Positions 5,644 to 13,139 of a stretch of 23,397 bases of DNA are shown here, one piece after another (within the stretch, counting starts at the first letter, position 1; the number at the start of each line of letters is the position of its first letter). Made by a program: the position numbers and the translations under genes. The notes below the pieces were generated by a model. That model worked only from the letters and a program-made list of their open reading frames with translations. It was not told where the DNA came from and did not search any database. Source of the DNA: Flemingiibacterium sp045636265. GTDB taxonomy: Bacteria; Bacillota; Clostridia; Oscillospirales; CAG-272. Location of the stretch: positions 1 to 23,397 of the forward strand of contig JAZTXD010000182.1 in the NCBI GenBank assembly GCA_045636265.1. Direction: 5' to 3'.

Positions 5644-6425
5644 TTCCAGATTATCTCCTTAGAATCAAATACGGGGCCGTCCACACAAACTCGCTTGTAA
5701 TTCTCCCCAGTAGCGCCATCGTTTGACTTGAACGTGGTCTTGCAAATGCACGCAAGACAAGCACCGACACCGCATCCCATGCGCTCTTCCATTGAAACCT
5801 CACAGCGCACGCCTGCCTCTTCACAAAGCGCGGCAACAGCCGCCATCATGCCACGAGGACCGCATACGTACACAACGTCAACAGCCTTCGCTTCAAGTGC
5901 TTCGCGCACAAGCTCGGTAACAAAACCTTTTCGTCCGTTCGAGCCGTCATCTGTGATAACAGACACTGAAATACCGTTATTCTCAAAAAGCTCTGTGGAG
6001 TTGATAAGCGACACGTTTCTGAATCCGAATGCCGCCTTTGCGCCCTTGCACATTTTACCGACAGACAGAAGCGGATATATACCGATTCCGCCGCCTACAA
6101 GCAGTGCACGCTCGCCGTCTTTTACGGTAAATCCGTTGCCGAGCGGTCCGAGCAGGCTGACATATTCGCCCTCTTTTCTCTGTGCCATCCACTGTGTACC
6201 CTTGCCGCGAACCTCGTAGCAAAGGCGAACACAGTCGCCGACAGTTTCACATATCGATATCGGACGGCGCAGTGTCGTTCCCTCGCCGCACATGATATGC
6301 ACGATCTGTCCCGGCTTTGCCGCACGGGCAATTTCCGGTGCTTCTATAAGCATGTCATAAAGCTTTGCCGCATCGGTTATACGGCGGTTTGATACTATCT
6401 TGCCGTTATCCTTTAAAGTTTTCAT
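5640..6425 (-). CDS. pyrK: Dihydroorotate dehydrogenase B, electron transfer subunit
   Basis: A 261-residue FAD and [2Fe-2S] protein that carries electrons from PyrD to NAD+. Seen in order: the flavin-binding RRPISIC (53-59), the glycine-rich VGGGIGIYPLL (110-120) of the NAD(P)-binding lobe, VCGPRGMM (188-194), and the C-terminal iron-sulphur ligands Cys218, Cys223, Cys226 and Cys247 in the usual Cx4CxxC...C pattern. Length is normal. It lies 21 bases after pyrF and overlaps pyrD. Confidence 0.95.
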   Translation of the reverse strand: MKTLKDNGKIVSNRRITDAAKLYDMLIEAPEIARAAKPGQIVHIMCGEGTTLRRPISICETVGDCVRLCYEVRGKGTQWMAQRKEGEYVSLLGPLGNGFTVKDGERALLVGGGIGIYPLLSVGKMCKGAKAAFGFRNVSLINSTELFENNGISVSVITDDGSNGRKGFVTELVREALEAKAVDVVYVCGPRGMMAAVAALCEEAGVRCEVSMEERMGCGVGACLACICKTTFKSNDGATGENYKRVCVDGPVFDSKEIIWK

Positions 6426-6446
6426 TGTATTTCCCCTAAAATCAGA

Positions 6447-7361
6447 TTAAAGTACCGAGTTTATGTCGTCGCGCATCGCGATAACCGCATCTCTTGTACA
6501 CGCCTTGAAGTTTGTTCCGTCATCTCCGGCCTTCTGATATGCACACATAAGAGCACGGGAGGAGTTGATGATCGCACCGGACTTATTTTTGTCAAACGCG
6601 CCAACGATATCATTCGCCGCGCCGCCCTGGGCACCGTAGCCGGGGATTAAGAAGAATGTGTGAGGCATAGCGGCACGAAGCTCTGTGAGCTGCTTCGGAT
6701 ATGTCGCGCCAACAACAGCGCCGCACGGACTGTAACCGGACTCGCTGATATAAGGAGCGCCCCATTCCTCAACCTTTGCCGCAACTCTGCGGTAAAGTGT
6801 GGAATCGCCGATTTCAAGGTCCTGGAAGTCGCCCGAGGATTTGTTGGATGTCTTAACGAGAATGAACATGGACTTGTCATGCTCTGCCGCAGTGTCGATA
6901 AACGGCTTAACGCCGTCAATACCGAGGTACGGGTTAACGGTTACGCAGTCAACGGGGGTTGCCTTCGCCTTGGAGTTAAAGAGCTGTGTTTCGCCGATAA
7001 ACGCCTTTGCGTAAGCGTCTGCGGTGGAGCCGATATCATTGCGCTTTACGTCAAGAATTACGTAAAGTCCTGCTGCCTTTGCGTATTCGATAGTCTTCTC
7101 AAGAGCGATAAGTCCCTCGATACCGTACATTTCATAGAATGCGGACTGCGGCTTTACCGCGGGTACAAGCTCTGCCGCCGCGTCGATAAGTCCCTTGTTG
7201 AATTCAAATATAGCCTCGCCTGCTGCCTTGAACGTATCTCCGAATTCTGCTACTGCCTTATCGCGGATATACTGCGGAATATAGCTGAGTACGGGATCAA
7301 GTCCCATAACGGTAGGATTGTTTTTAGCGCGGATTTTTTCAATTAACGGTTCAAAAGACAT
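6447..7361 (-). CDS. pyrF: Orotidine-5'-phosphate decarboxylase (type 2)
   Basis: A 304-residue decarboxylase making UMP from OMP. It carries the catalytic LDVKRNDIG (Asp104, Lys106, Asp109), VMGLDP near the N terminus, AVKPQSAFYE, and a late PGYGAQGG loop for the phosphate. The length (about 300 rather than 230) and these motifs place it in the longer type 2 subfamily. A TAAGGAG site lies just before the ATG. It is 29 bases after pyrC and 21 before pyrK. Confidence 0.95.
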   Translation of the reverse strand: MSFEPLIEKIRAKNNPTVMGLDPVLSYIPQYIRDKAVAEFGDTFKAAGEAIFEFNKGLIDAAAELVPAVKPQSAFYEMYGIEGLIALEKTIEYAKAAGLYVILDVKRNDIGSTADAYAKAFIGETQLFNSKAKATPVDCVTVNPYLGIDGVKPFIDTAAEHDKSMFILVKTSNKSSGDFQDLEIGDSTLYRRVAAKVEEWGAPYISESGYSPCGAVVGATYPKQLTELRAAMPHTFFLIPGYGAQGGAANDIVGAFDKNKSGAIINSSRALMCAYQKAGDDGTNFKACTRDAVIAMRDDINSVL

Positions 7362-7390
7362 GGTAGTTCTCCTTATATTTTAAAAGATTT

Positions 7391-8692
7391 TTATATACTG
7401 TAAACGCATCTGCCGCCGAGATATGTGGCGTCAACTCTCGCACCGAATGTCATGCCGACAAACGGAGTGTTTGTACTCTTGCCGCAAAGCGACTCTTTTG
7501 TAACGGTGTTCTCGCATCCGAGAGTTACAAGTGCGAAGTCTGCCTCGGCACCGATCTCAATGGAACCGAGTCCAAGCTTGTCAAGTCCCGTGATGCGCGC
7601 GGGAGCCGTGCTCATAAGCTCGATAAGACGGGCAAAGCTGATATGTCCCGGCTGAACGAGATTGGTGTAAGCTGCAATAAACGAGGTCTGAAGTCCGATT
7701 ATACCGTTGAGAGATGCGGCGATGTCGCTTCCCTTTTCATGCTCGGCATGCGGTGCATGGTCGGTGGATATGCAGTCAACAGTGCCGTCCACAATAGCCT
7801 CGATCACAGCCTTAACATCATCCGAGCTTCGAAGCGGCGGATTCATTTTAGCGTTTGATCCATAGTATATCACATCCGCATCGGTAAGCGAGAAATAGTG
7901 CGGACAGGTTTCGGCTGTCACCTTTACGCCTCTCGCCTTCGCACGTCGGATGCAATCAAGTGAGCCTCTTGTGGAAACGTGGCAAATGTGAAGTCTTGCG
8001 CCCGTTGCCTCGGCGATCATGATATCGCGCTCTGTTGCAACATCCTCGGCAAGATTCGGTATGCCGCCAAGACCGAGCATACGCGATATTTTGCCCTCGT
8101 TTATCGCGCCGCCCTTTGCCAGTGACATGTCTTCGCAGTGTGACATTATGAGAAGGTCATTCTCTGCCGCAATCTTCATCGCGTCGCGGAGCATCTTCGA
8201 TGTCATAACCGGCTTGCCGTCATCGGAGAAAGCGTACGCACCGGCTTCTTTAAGCGATACCATATCTGTCAGCTCGCCGCTCTCGAGATTTTTTGTTATT
8301 GCCGCAACCGGGAACACGCGGCAATCGGCGCTCTTTGCCTTTTCGTGAATATATGCGAGCGTTTCAGGGTTATCGGTAGCCGGCTTTGTGTTCGGCATAG
8401 CAAAAACGGATGTCACTCCGCCTGCCGCCGCGCACTTTGCGCCGGAGATAATGTCTTCTTTATACTCAAATCCCGGATCGCGCAGATGAACGTGCAGATC
8501 TATCATTCCGGGAACTATAAATTTTCCGCTTGCATCAATCACCGTGTCAGCAGTCATTTCGTTTGCAAGCTCTCTGGGAACTACGGCGGCTATTTTACCG
8601 TCCTTAACGCCGACACTGCACACTTCGGCGCTTCCGCTTGGCATCTTTATGCGGCGCACGCCGGTGATAAGCAGATCATAACTGTTACTCAT
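7391..8692 (-). CDS. pyrC: Dihydroorotase
   Basis: A 433-residue amidohydrolase that closes carbamoyl-aspartate to dihydroorotate. Visible metal ligands and motifs: DLHVHLRDPG with His67 and His69, His185 in MSHCED, His238 in HICHVS, and STDHAPH with Asp311. Length and the position of the motifs fit the bacterial class I enzyme. Its start lies two bases after the stop of the atypical response regulator, so the two are probably translated together. Confidence 0.94.
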   Translation of the reverse strand: MSNSYDLLITGVRRIKMPSGSAEVCSVGVKDGKIAAVVPRELANEMTADTVIDASGKFIVPGMIDLHVHLRDPGFEYKEDIISGAKCAAAGGVTSVFAMPNTKPATDNPETLAYIHEKAKSADCRVFPVAAITKNLESGELTDMVSLKEAGAYAFSDDGKPVMTSKMLRDAMKIAAENDLLIMSHCEDMSLAKGGAINEGKISRMLGLGGIPNLAEDVATERDIMIAEATGARLHICHVSTRGSLDCIRRAKARGVKVTAETCPHYFSLTDADVIYYGSNAKMNPPLRSSDDVKAVIEAIVDGTVDCISTDHAPHAEHEKGSDIAASLNGIIGLQTSFIAAYTNLVQPGHISFARLIELMSTAPARITGLDKLGLGSIEIGAEADFALVTLGCENTVTKESLCGKSTNTPFVGMTFGARVDATYLGGRCVYSI

Positions 8693-8694
8693 GA

Positions 8695-9375
8695 TTATTC
8701 TTCTTCTCCTTCTGTGTCAGCGTCTTCCTGCTGTTTTTTCGCCTTCAGCTCCGCCATGGCATGCGCTCTGGGATTTTCATACGCGTAAACGTATCCCTCA
8801 CCGCGTACAGCGCGGATAAGACGCAGTCCGAGCGGCTCGTCAAGCTTTGAGCGAAGGAAGCGCACGTAAACATCAACAACATTCGTGTCGCGTGCCTTAT
8901 CGTCGTTCCAAAGGTTATGTAAAAGCTCCGTACGGCTGACGGTTTCACCCGGTCTGTCGTGCAGATAGGAAAGCAGTGCAAACTCTCTGGGAGTAAGCTT
9001 GATAACAACATCACCGAAGCTTACAGTCATATCCTCCTCGGATATTACAAGAGCGTTTTCCTCATATTCACTCTCGTCAACCCCGTCGCGAACATCGGAT
9101 ATAAAGCGACGCAGTTCTGCCAGCGAAAACGGACGCTCCAGCAAAAGCACCTTCACCTGCTCGGGCATTGTAGCACTGAGCAGTCCGCAGTCGATAAACA
9201 CTGCGGCCTTAAGCCTGCGCTGTGAGGGCAGTTCACACATTCCCTCTGCCACAAGCACCTGGTAATCACGCGAACCGTCAGGCGCCTTGGAAAGACCGAG
9301 CTCTTCAAGCTCAAGCGTGAGAGCACGTGCATACAGCATATCGGGGGCAATGACTCTGAATTTCAGTTTTTCCAC
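8695..9375 (-). CDS. Atypical OmpR-family response regulator (degenerate receiver + winged helix)
   Basis: A 226-residue protein. The C-terminal half (about 108-200) is a clear Trans_reg_C winged helix: IKLTPREFALLSYLHDRPGE, RTELLHNLW, NVVDVYVRFLRSKLD and RLIRAVRGEGYVY. The N-terminal half (1-98) has the size and beta/alpha rhythm of a receiver domain, but the acidic pair is replaced (VIAPDM), the phosphorylation-site strand reads VLVAEG with no clear Asp, and the conserved Lys-Pro is Arg-Pro (ERPF, 80-83). It therefore probably does not accept phosphate. No histidine kinase is nearby. A very acidic tail (KKQQEDADTEGEEE) is unusual. It lies 21 bases after the asparaginase gene and directly before pyrC, so it might regulate this operon; that is inference. 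Confidence 0.85.
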   Translation of the reverse strand: MEKLKFRVIAPDMLYARALTLELEELGLSKAPDGSRDYQVLVAEGMCELPSQRRLKAAVFIDCGLLSATMPEQVKVLLLERPFSLAELRRFISDVRDGVDESEYEENALVISEEDMTVSFGDVVIKLTPREFALLSYLHDRPGETVSRTELLHNLWNDDKARDTNVVDVYVRFLRSKLDEPLGLRLIRAVRGEGYVYAYENPRAHAMAELKAKKQQEDADTEGEEE

Positions 9376-9396
9376 CGTAACACTTCCTTAAAAGTT

Positions 9397-10422
9397 TTAA
9401 TATCCGAGCTTTTCGCTCGCGATTTCGCGTTCCATAAAGGCATCCACCTCATCTCTCTCATAGCCGAGAGAATACGCAAGGCAGAGCTTCATGTAAGCAG
9501 TTTCATTAGTCAGGGAAAATATCGGTTTTGCACCGCGCTTTATTATATCCGCAGTGGTTGAATATGTACCGAGAGTTGCTCTCATATCATGTGGGAGCGG
9601 TGAGAGGAACAGATCTATCCTGCGCTTTTTGCATTCATCGTGTAAATAAAGAACAGAACGTTTTGAATACACTTCTCCTGTCACAGCACGCTCCGCGCAT
9701 GCCGTTGCGGAATGGTATGTCCCGTGAAGCACCGCGCGTACATTCTGCCCGAAGTTAAAGAGCGAGTAATCGATTCCCACATACGGCTCTATTCTCACAA
9801 CACACTCGTCAAGCTTACGAAGTGCGCCAATGAGCGGATACTCAACATTTACCGCGTACGGCTTTGCCTCTGTATACGGACACATATCCTCGGAATAGAA
9901 ATCCGCGGTAAAGTTACCGCACTGCTTCAGATGCGCGCCGTGGTGCAGATATGTTACCCCGTCTGAGTTTCGGTACGGGACGTAAACGCCCGCCCCGAAT
10001 CCTGCAAGCGCAAGCTCCACAGCCGCCTTAAAATTATCGTGACCGTTCGCACGCGTGTCTGTGAGTGTATAGTCGCTCGAAACGAGGAAAATCGGCTTGT
10101 TATACCATCCGGCGAGTGCAAGCGACAGAAGGCTCGATGTATAAGCAAGCGTATCGGTTCCGTGCGCGACAATAATCGCGCCGTACGGCTCGGGATCTAT
10201 AGCCGAAAATGTATCGAGCAGTACGTTAAGGCGCGGAAACGTCATATTCTCCGAGAGAATATCAAGCGGATGCATATATTCAAACTCAACATCATACTCT
10301 CCGCGCTCGAAAAGCTTTTGGGCAAGCAATGACACGGTAACCTTGCCGTTAGCGGAAAGATGCCCGTTTTCGTTAGCCGTGGTGCTTATCGTTCCGCCCG
10401 TCATTATAAGAAGTATTTTCAT
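9397..10422 (-). CDS. ansA: L-asparaginase (type I, cytoplasmic)
   Basis: A 341-residue asparaginase/glutaminase family member that hydrolyses asparagine to aspartate and ammonia. The first catalytic Thr lies in MTGGTIS (Thr11), the second in AHGTDTLAYT (87-95), and SSDYTLTDTRANGHDNF follows as in the family. No signal peptide is present, so it is cytoplasmic. It starts three bases after the uracil-DNA glycosylase stop. Aspartate is also the entry substrate of pyrimidine synthesis, which may explain its place at the head of the pyr genes, but that link is inferred. The ansA symbol follows the cytoplasmic type and is not certain. Confidence 0.88.
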   Translation of the reverse strand: MKILLIMTGGTISTTANENGHLSANGKVTVSLLAQKLFERGEYDVEFEYMHPLDILSENMTFPRLNVLLDTFSAIDPEPYGAIIVAHGTDTLAYTSSLLSLALAGWYNKPIFLVSSDYTLTDTRANGHDNFKAAVELALAGFGAGVYVPYRNSDGVTYLHHGAHLKQCGNFTADFYSEDMCPYTEAKPYAVNVEYPLIGALRKLDECVVRIEPYVGIDYSLFNFGQNVRAVLHGTYHSATACAERAVTGEVYSKRSVLYLHDECKKRRIDLFLSPLPHDMRATLGTYSTTADIIKRGAKPIFSLTNETAYMKLCLAYSLGYERDEVDAFMEREIASEKLGY

Positions 10423-10425
10423 TTG

Positions 10426-10977
10426 TTATTCACCTGCATCAAGTGTTGCCTTGATCATTTTCATATCGACAAGCATTTCTTCCTTGCGTCTGGGATCACG
10501 AAGCAGTGCGGCAGGGTGATATACTGCGCAGATGCGCTTTCCGCCACGCTCAAACCAAACGCCGTGTTCCTTTGTAATGCGGAAATCCGGCTTTATGAGT
10601 CGCATTGCGGAAATGCGTCCGAGGCACACGATAAGCGTAGGATTTATAAGTCTTACCTGCTCGCGAAGATAGTCGATGCATGCGTCCTCCTCCTCGGGAA
10701 GCGGATCGCGGTTCTTCGGCGGGCGGCATTTTAGTATGTTCGCAATATACACGTCATCACGTGAAATATCAACCGCCTCAAGAAATCTGTCGAGCAGTTT
10801 TCCCGCGGCACCTACAAACGGAATACCCGAAAGGTCCTCCTTCTCACCGGGAGCCTCCCCGATAAACATAAGTCTGGCATTTTTGTTTCCCGTGCCGAAA
10901 ACACAGTTGGTACGAGTCGCACCGAGCGAACACTTATTACACGAGGCGCACGCCGCCTCAAGCTCTTCGAATGTCAT
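10426..10977 (-). CDS. Uracil-DNA glycosylase, family 4 (4Fe-4S)
   Basis: A 183-residue DNA repair enzyme that excises uracil. Marks of family 4: four cysteines for an iron-sulphur cluster (Cys13, Cys16, Cys84, Cys100), the active-site loop GEAPGEKED (40-48), NILKCRPPKNRDP (80-92) and the late VYHPAALLRDP with the catalytic-site His. It is the first gene of the long operon and has a GAAAGGAG ribosome site. Length is slightly short but complete. Confidence 0.92.
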   Translation of the reverse strand: MTFEELEAACASCNKCSLGATRTNCVFGTGNKNARLMFIGEAPGEKEDLSGIPFVGAAGKLLDRFLEAVDISRDDVYIANILKCRPPKNRDPLPEEEDACIDYLREQVRLINPTLIVCLGRISAMRLIKPDFRITKEHGVWFERGGKRICAVYHPAALLRDPRRKEEMLVDMKMIKATLDAGE

Positions 10978-11020
10978 CGCAAACGCTCCTTTCGTGATAT
11001 GGACACAACTATTCCACTAT

Positions 11021-11029
11021 ATTATATCA
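11021..11029 (-). promoter_or_regulatory. Extended -10 promoter of the uracil-DNA glycosylase/pyr operon
   Basis: On the minus strand TGATATAAT (extended -10) lies at 11021-11029. No good -35 is visible at the expected distance (11044-11049 reads TTTCTT). The leader would be about 37 bases, too short for an attenuator of the PyrR kind. Confidence 0.6.
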
Positions 11030-11152
11030 CACAATTTTAATAAAAGAAAGGGGATTGTGAAAATTTCCTGCGATTTTTTTAATTTTTTAAAGAAGAATTG
11101 CGTTTTTCGATACTCCCATGGCTACAAATTCATAAAATCCCGTAGCTAACTC

Positions 11153-11180
11153 GTAGGGACAGGGGTCCTCGACTGTCCGC
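11153..11180 (+). repeat. REP-like element, copy C
   Basis: The same 28-base unit as in the RAYT gene, starting GTAG, with one change in the hairpin interior (GGGGTCC instead of GGCGTCC). Together with copy D it forms an inverted pair about 92 bases apart, upstream of the glycosylase/pyr operon. The rest of the 10978-11324 gap is AT-rich and holds the promoter described and nothing else I recognise. Confidence 0.87.
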
Positions 11181-11272
11181 AACGAACGATTTCCACTTAT
11201 AAAAATTTTGCCAAAATTTTCATAGCCCTAAGTATTACACGAAGTCGTAAAAAAAGAAAAAGCTACCGTTTT

Positions 11273-11299
11273 CGGACAGTCGAGGACGCCTGTCCCTAC
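11273..11299 (-). repeat. REP-like element, copy D (inverted)
   Basis: 27 of the 28 bases of the unit in reverse orientation, ending CTAC (GTAG on the minus strand). The outermost base is T instead of G. The hairpin arms match the copies inside the RAYT gene exactly. Confidence 0.87.
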
Positions 11300-11324
11300 A
11301 ATAGTTTCATATTTTGAAATTAAG

Positions 11325-11357
11325 AAAAGCCGAGGAAAATCACTCTCCTCGGCTTTT
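11325..11357 (-). terminator. Terminator of the lyase/triplicate/SDR operon
   Basis: A 12-base perfect stem (11325-11336 with 11346-11357) with GCCGAGGA core and A/T flanks, 13 bases after the SDR stop. The T side on the minus strand is the complement of the four A at 11325-11328. It could work both ways. Confidence 0.85.
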
Positions 11358-11369
11358 AATATAAAACTA

Positions 11370-12170
11370 TTACCAAATGGTCCATCCGCCGTCCATTACG
11401 AGCGTTTCGCCTGTAACGTAGCGCGATGCTTCGGATGCAAGGAATACTATCGGTCCCTTTATGTCATCCTCGTTTGCCCAGCATCCAAGCGGACAGTTGT
11501 CTATGTAGGTTTTAACAAAATCTTTTCTGAGCGGATCGTTCTCAAGTCCGGGGCTGAATCCGCCGGGAGCTATGGCATTGACTCTGATGCCATACTTTCC
11601 GAATCTTCCTGCCATATACTTGGTCATACCGATCATTGCCCACTTTTCGGTGGTGTAGTTGACACTCTGCCCCTGCATTGCTTCGGGATAGAACGGGAAG
11701 TGAGGGCAGTCAAGTCCACGCATCGAGCTTATATTGATAACGTTTCCGGACTTTGCCTCAACCATGTACTCAAGCACAGCCTGGGAAAGAAGTATCTGAC
11801 CGTTAAGATTGATGGACATAGAGTCCTGAAGCTTCGCTCTTGTAGCATCCTCAACAGTGGTGAGGTTTGAGCGGTCAACCGCATTGTTTACGAGAATATC
11901 GATCTTGCCATACTTGTCATAAACCGCCTTCGCAAGCGCCTTTATCGACTCGTCATCGCCAAGGTCAAGCGACATTCCGACAGCGTCATATCCCTTTTCT
12001 CTGAGGGTAGCCGCATATTCGTCACACTTTGCGCCGTTTCTGGAAGCGATAACGACAGTTGCTCCCATTTCGCAAAGTCCCTCGGAAATCGCCGAACCGT
12101 AAAGTCCGCGACCTCCTGTAACTATTGCAACCTTGTTTTCAAGGCTGAATAAATCTTTTACATTCTTCAT
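11370..12170 (-). CDS. SDR family oxidoreductase
   Basis: A 266-residue classical short-chain dehydrogenase. Nucleotide site TGGRGLYG (18-25), NNA at 95-97, catalytic Ser148/149 in INISSMRG, and Tyr172 with Lys176 in YTTEK (YxxxK). The overall look (FSLENKVAIVTGG, GGFSPG, GCWANEDDIKGPIVFLASEASRYVTGETLVMDGGW) resembles gluconate 5-dehydrogenase-like sugar or sugar-acid SDRs. The exact substrate is unknown. It is the last gene of the five-gene operon, 12 bases after the first triplicate protein, and a terminator follows. Its place with a DapA-type lyase fits a pathway that reduces or oxidises a keto or hydroxy intermediate; that is inference. Confidence 0.9.
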   Translation of the reverse strand: MKNVKDLFSLENKVAIVTGGRGLYGSAISEGLCEMGATVVIASRNGAKCDEYAATLREKGYDAVGMSLDLGDDESIKALAKAVYDKYGKIDILVNNAVDRSNLTTVEDATRAKLQDSMSINLNGQILLSQAVLEYMVEAKSGNVINISSMRGLDCPHFPFYPEAMQGQSVNYTTEKWAMIGMTKYMAGRFGKYGIRVNAIAPGGFSPGLENDPLRKDFVKTYIDNCPLGCWANEDDIKGPIVFLASEASRYVTGETLVMDGGWTIW

Positions 12171-12182
12171 ATTTTTGTCCTT

Positions 12183-13118
12183 TCAGCAAAACGAGTAGCG
12201 AGCCGCACCCGTTTCTTCGTCATATGATTCCACTGTGAACTTAAATCCTGACTCTTTTGCAAGAGTGTCCATAACGATCTCGGTTGTGTATTTATACTCC
12301 GGGTAAACTTCTTTGCCGGTTTCTTTGAAGAATTTAACCGCAGGACAGTATTTTACATTAACCGTCAGCTTACCGTTTTCATTGGTAATTTCAACAGCAT
12401 CCTCGCACTTTTCGGCTTTGTATGTATCGCGAATCTTGTCTTCAATTGCAGAAAGTCCGCGTACCTTGATATCCTCAATAACCTTGCAGTATACACGTGT
12501 TGTAAATCTTTCGAGAAACTCCTTTAGTTCATCGAAGCCGTACTTCTGGTTAAGATAGTGGACACCGACGTTAAGGCTGTTGTGGAATGCCGGGTGGAAA
12601 TACTCGTTGTCTGCCGCACGTCTGTCCATGATCTCGGTGTTCTCGTCGACAATAACTCTGCCGTCAAACACCTTGGGATCATAGATAAACAGCGTGCACG
12701 CTGCCTTGTCAACTCCGTCAAAGTCGTAGATATAATCAAGTCCTGCCTTTGAGGTTGAGAATCTGTAGCTGTCGCAGTGCAGACAGTAGTCGTGGTACGG
12801 TGTGATGCCGATCTCGTCCTTTAATTTAAGCAGTCTGCCCTTTGAGGGACAGTGATGCATCTTGCACTTGTACCATCCCTGCTTTTCGTTAAGCATAATG
12901 GTAAAATCAGCGGCTTCCTCACTAAGAGTACCCGACCAATAAGAGAAGCATCCGCGAATACCCTCTCGCTCAAGAAATTCAAGAAGAGGATATTTAATTT
13001 TTCCGGAAGGATCAAAGCGGTGAGTCCAATATGCACTCACAGCATCTCTTCCGTGCTTATCCTCAATATAAGTGAACAGCTCACTGTAAGCAGGTATAAA
13101 TTCCGTACATGAAATCAT
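12183..13118 (-). CDS. Unknown duplicated-domain protein, tandem paralogue 1
   Basis: A 311-residue protein I do not recognise with confidence. It seems to hold two copies of one module: residues 11-147 and 179-311. In each, a helix ending in (K)HG or KYG (14-23; 185-194) is followed about 65 residues later by a CP motif (CPSKG, Cys90; CPAVK, Cys258), then a PxY site (107-110; 273-275), a glycine-aromatic strand (GLDYI 126; GFKF 291) and an alanine pair near an aromatic end (AACTLF; AARYSF). Extra conserved cysteines: Cys4, Cys57, YCLHC (112, 115) and the terminal Cys311. The layout is faintly like L-2-amino-thiazoline-4-carboxylate hydrolase-type domains (PF14196), a weak hunch. No signal or membrane segment. 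It lies 21 bases after paralogue 2 and 12 before the SDR. Confidence 0.85.
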   Translation of the reverse strand: MISCTEFIPAYSELFTYIEDKHGRDAVSAYWTHRFDPSGKIKYPLLEFLEREGIRGCFSYWSGTLSEEAADFTIMLNEKQGWYKCKMHHCPSKGRLLKLKDEIGITPYHDYCLHCDSYRFSTSKAGLDYIYDFDGVDKAACTLFIYDPKVFDGRVIVDENTEIMDRRAADNEYFHPAFHNSLNVGVHYLNQKYGFDELKEFLERFTTRVYCKVIEDIKVRGLSAIEDKIRDTYKAEKCEDAVEITNENGKLTVNVKYCPAVKFFKETGKEVYPEYKYTTEIVMDTLAKESGFKFTVESYDEETGAARYSFC

Positions 13119-13139
13119 AGTATATTCTCCTAAATTTTA

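Noticed and set aside
6660..7346. A 228-residue open frame on the plus strand
   Set aside because: It lies opposite pyrF, has a biased Cys/Arg-rich composition and no ribosome site.
9397..10422. Asparaginase as part of the D-Asp cell-wall pathway
   Set aside because: It sits in a different operon about 7 kb away and is a standard L-asparaginase type; no sequence link to the asl cassette.
11153..11299. REP pair read as a transcription terminator or an attenuator of the pyr operon
   Set aside because: It lies upstream of the operon promoter at 11021-11029, so it is outside the leader, and neither unit has a following T-run.
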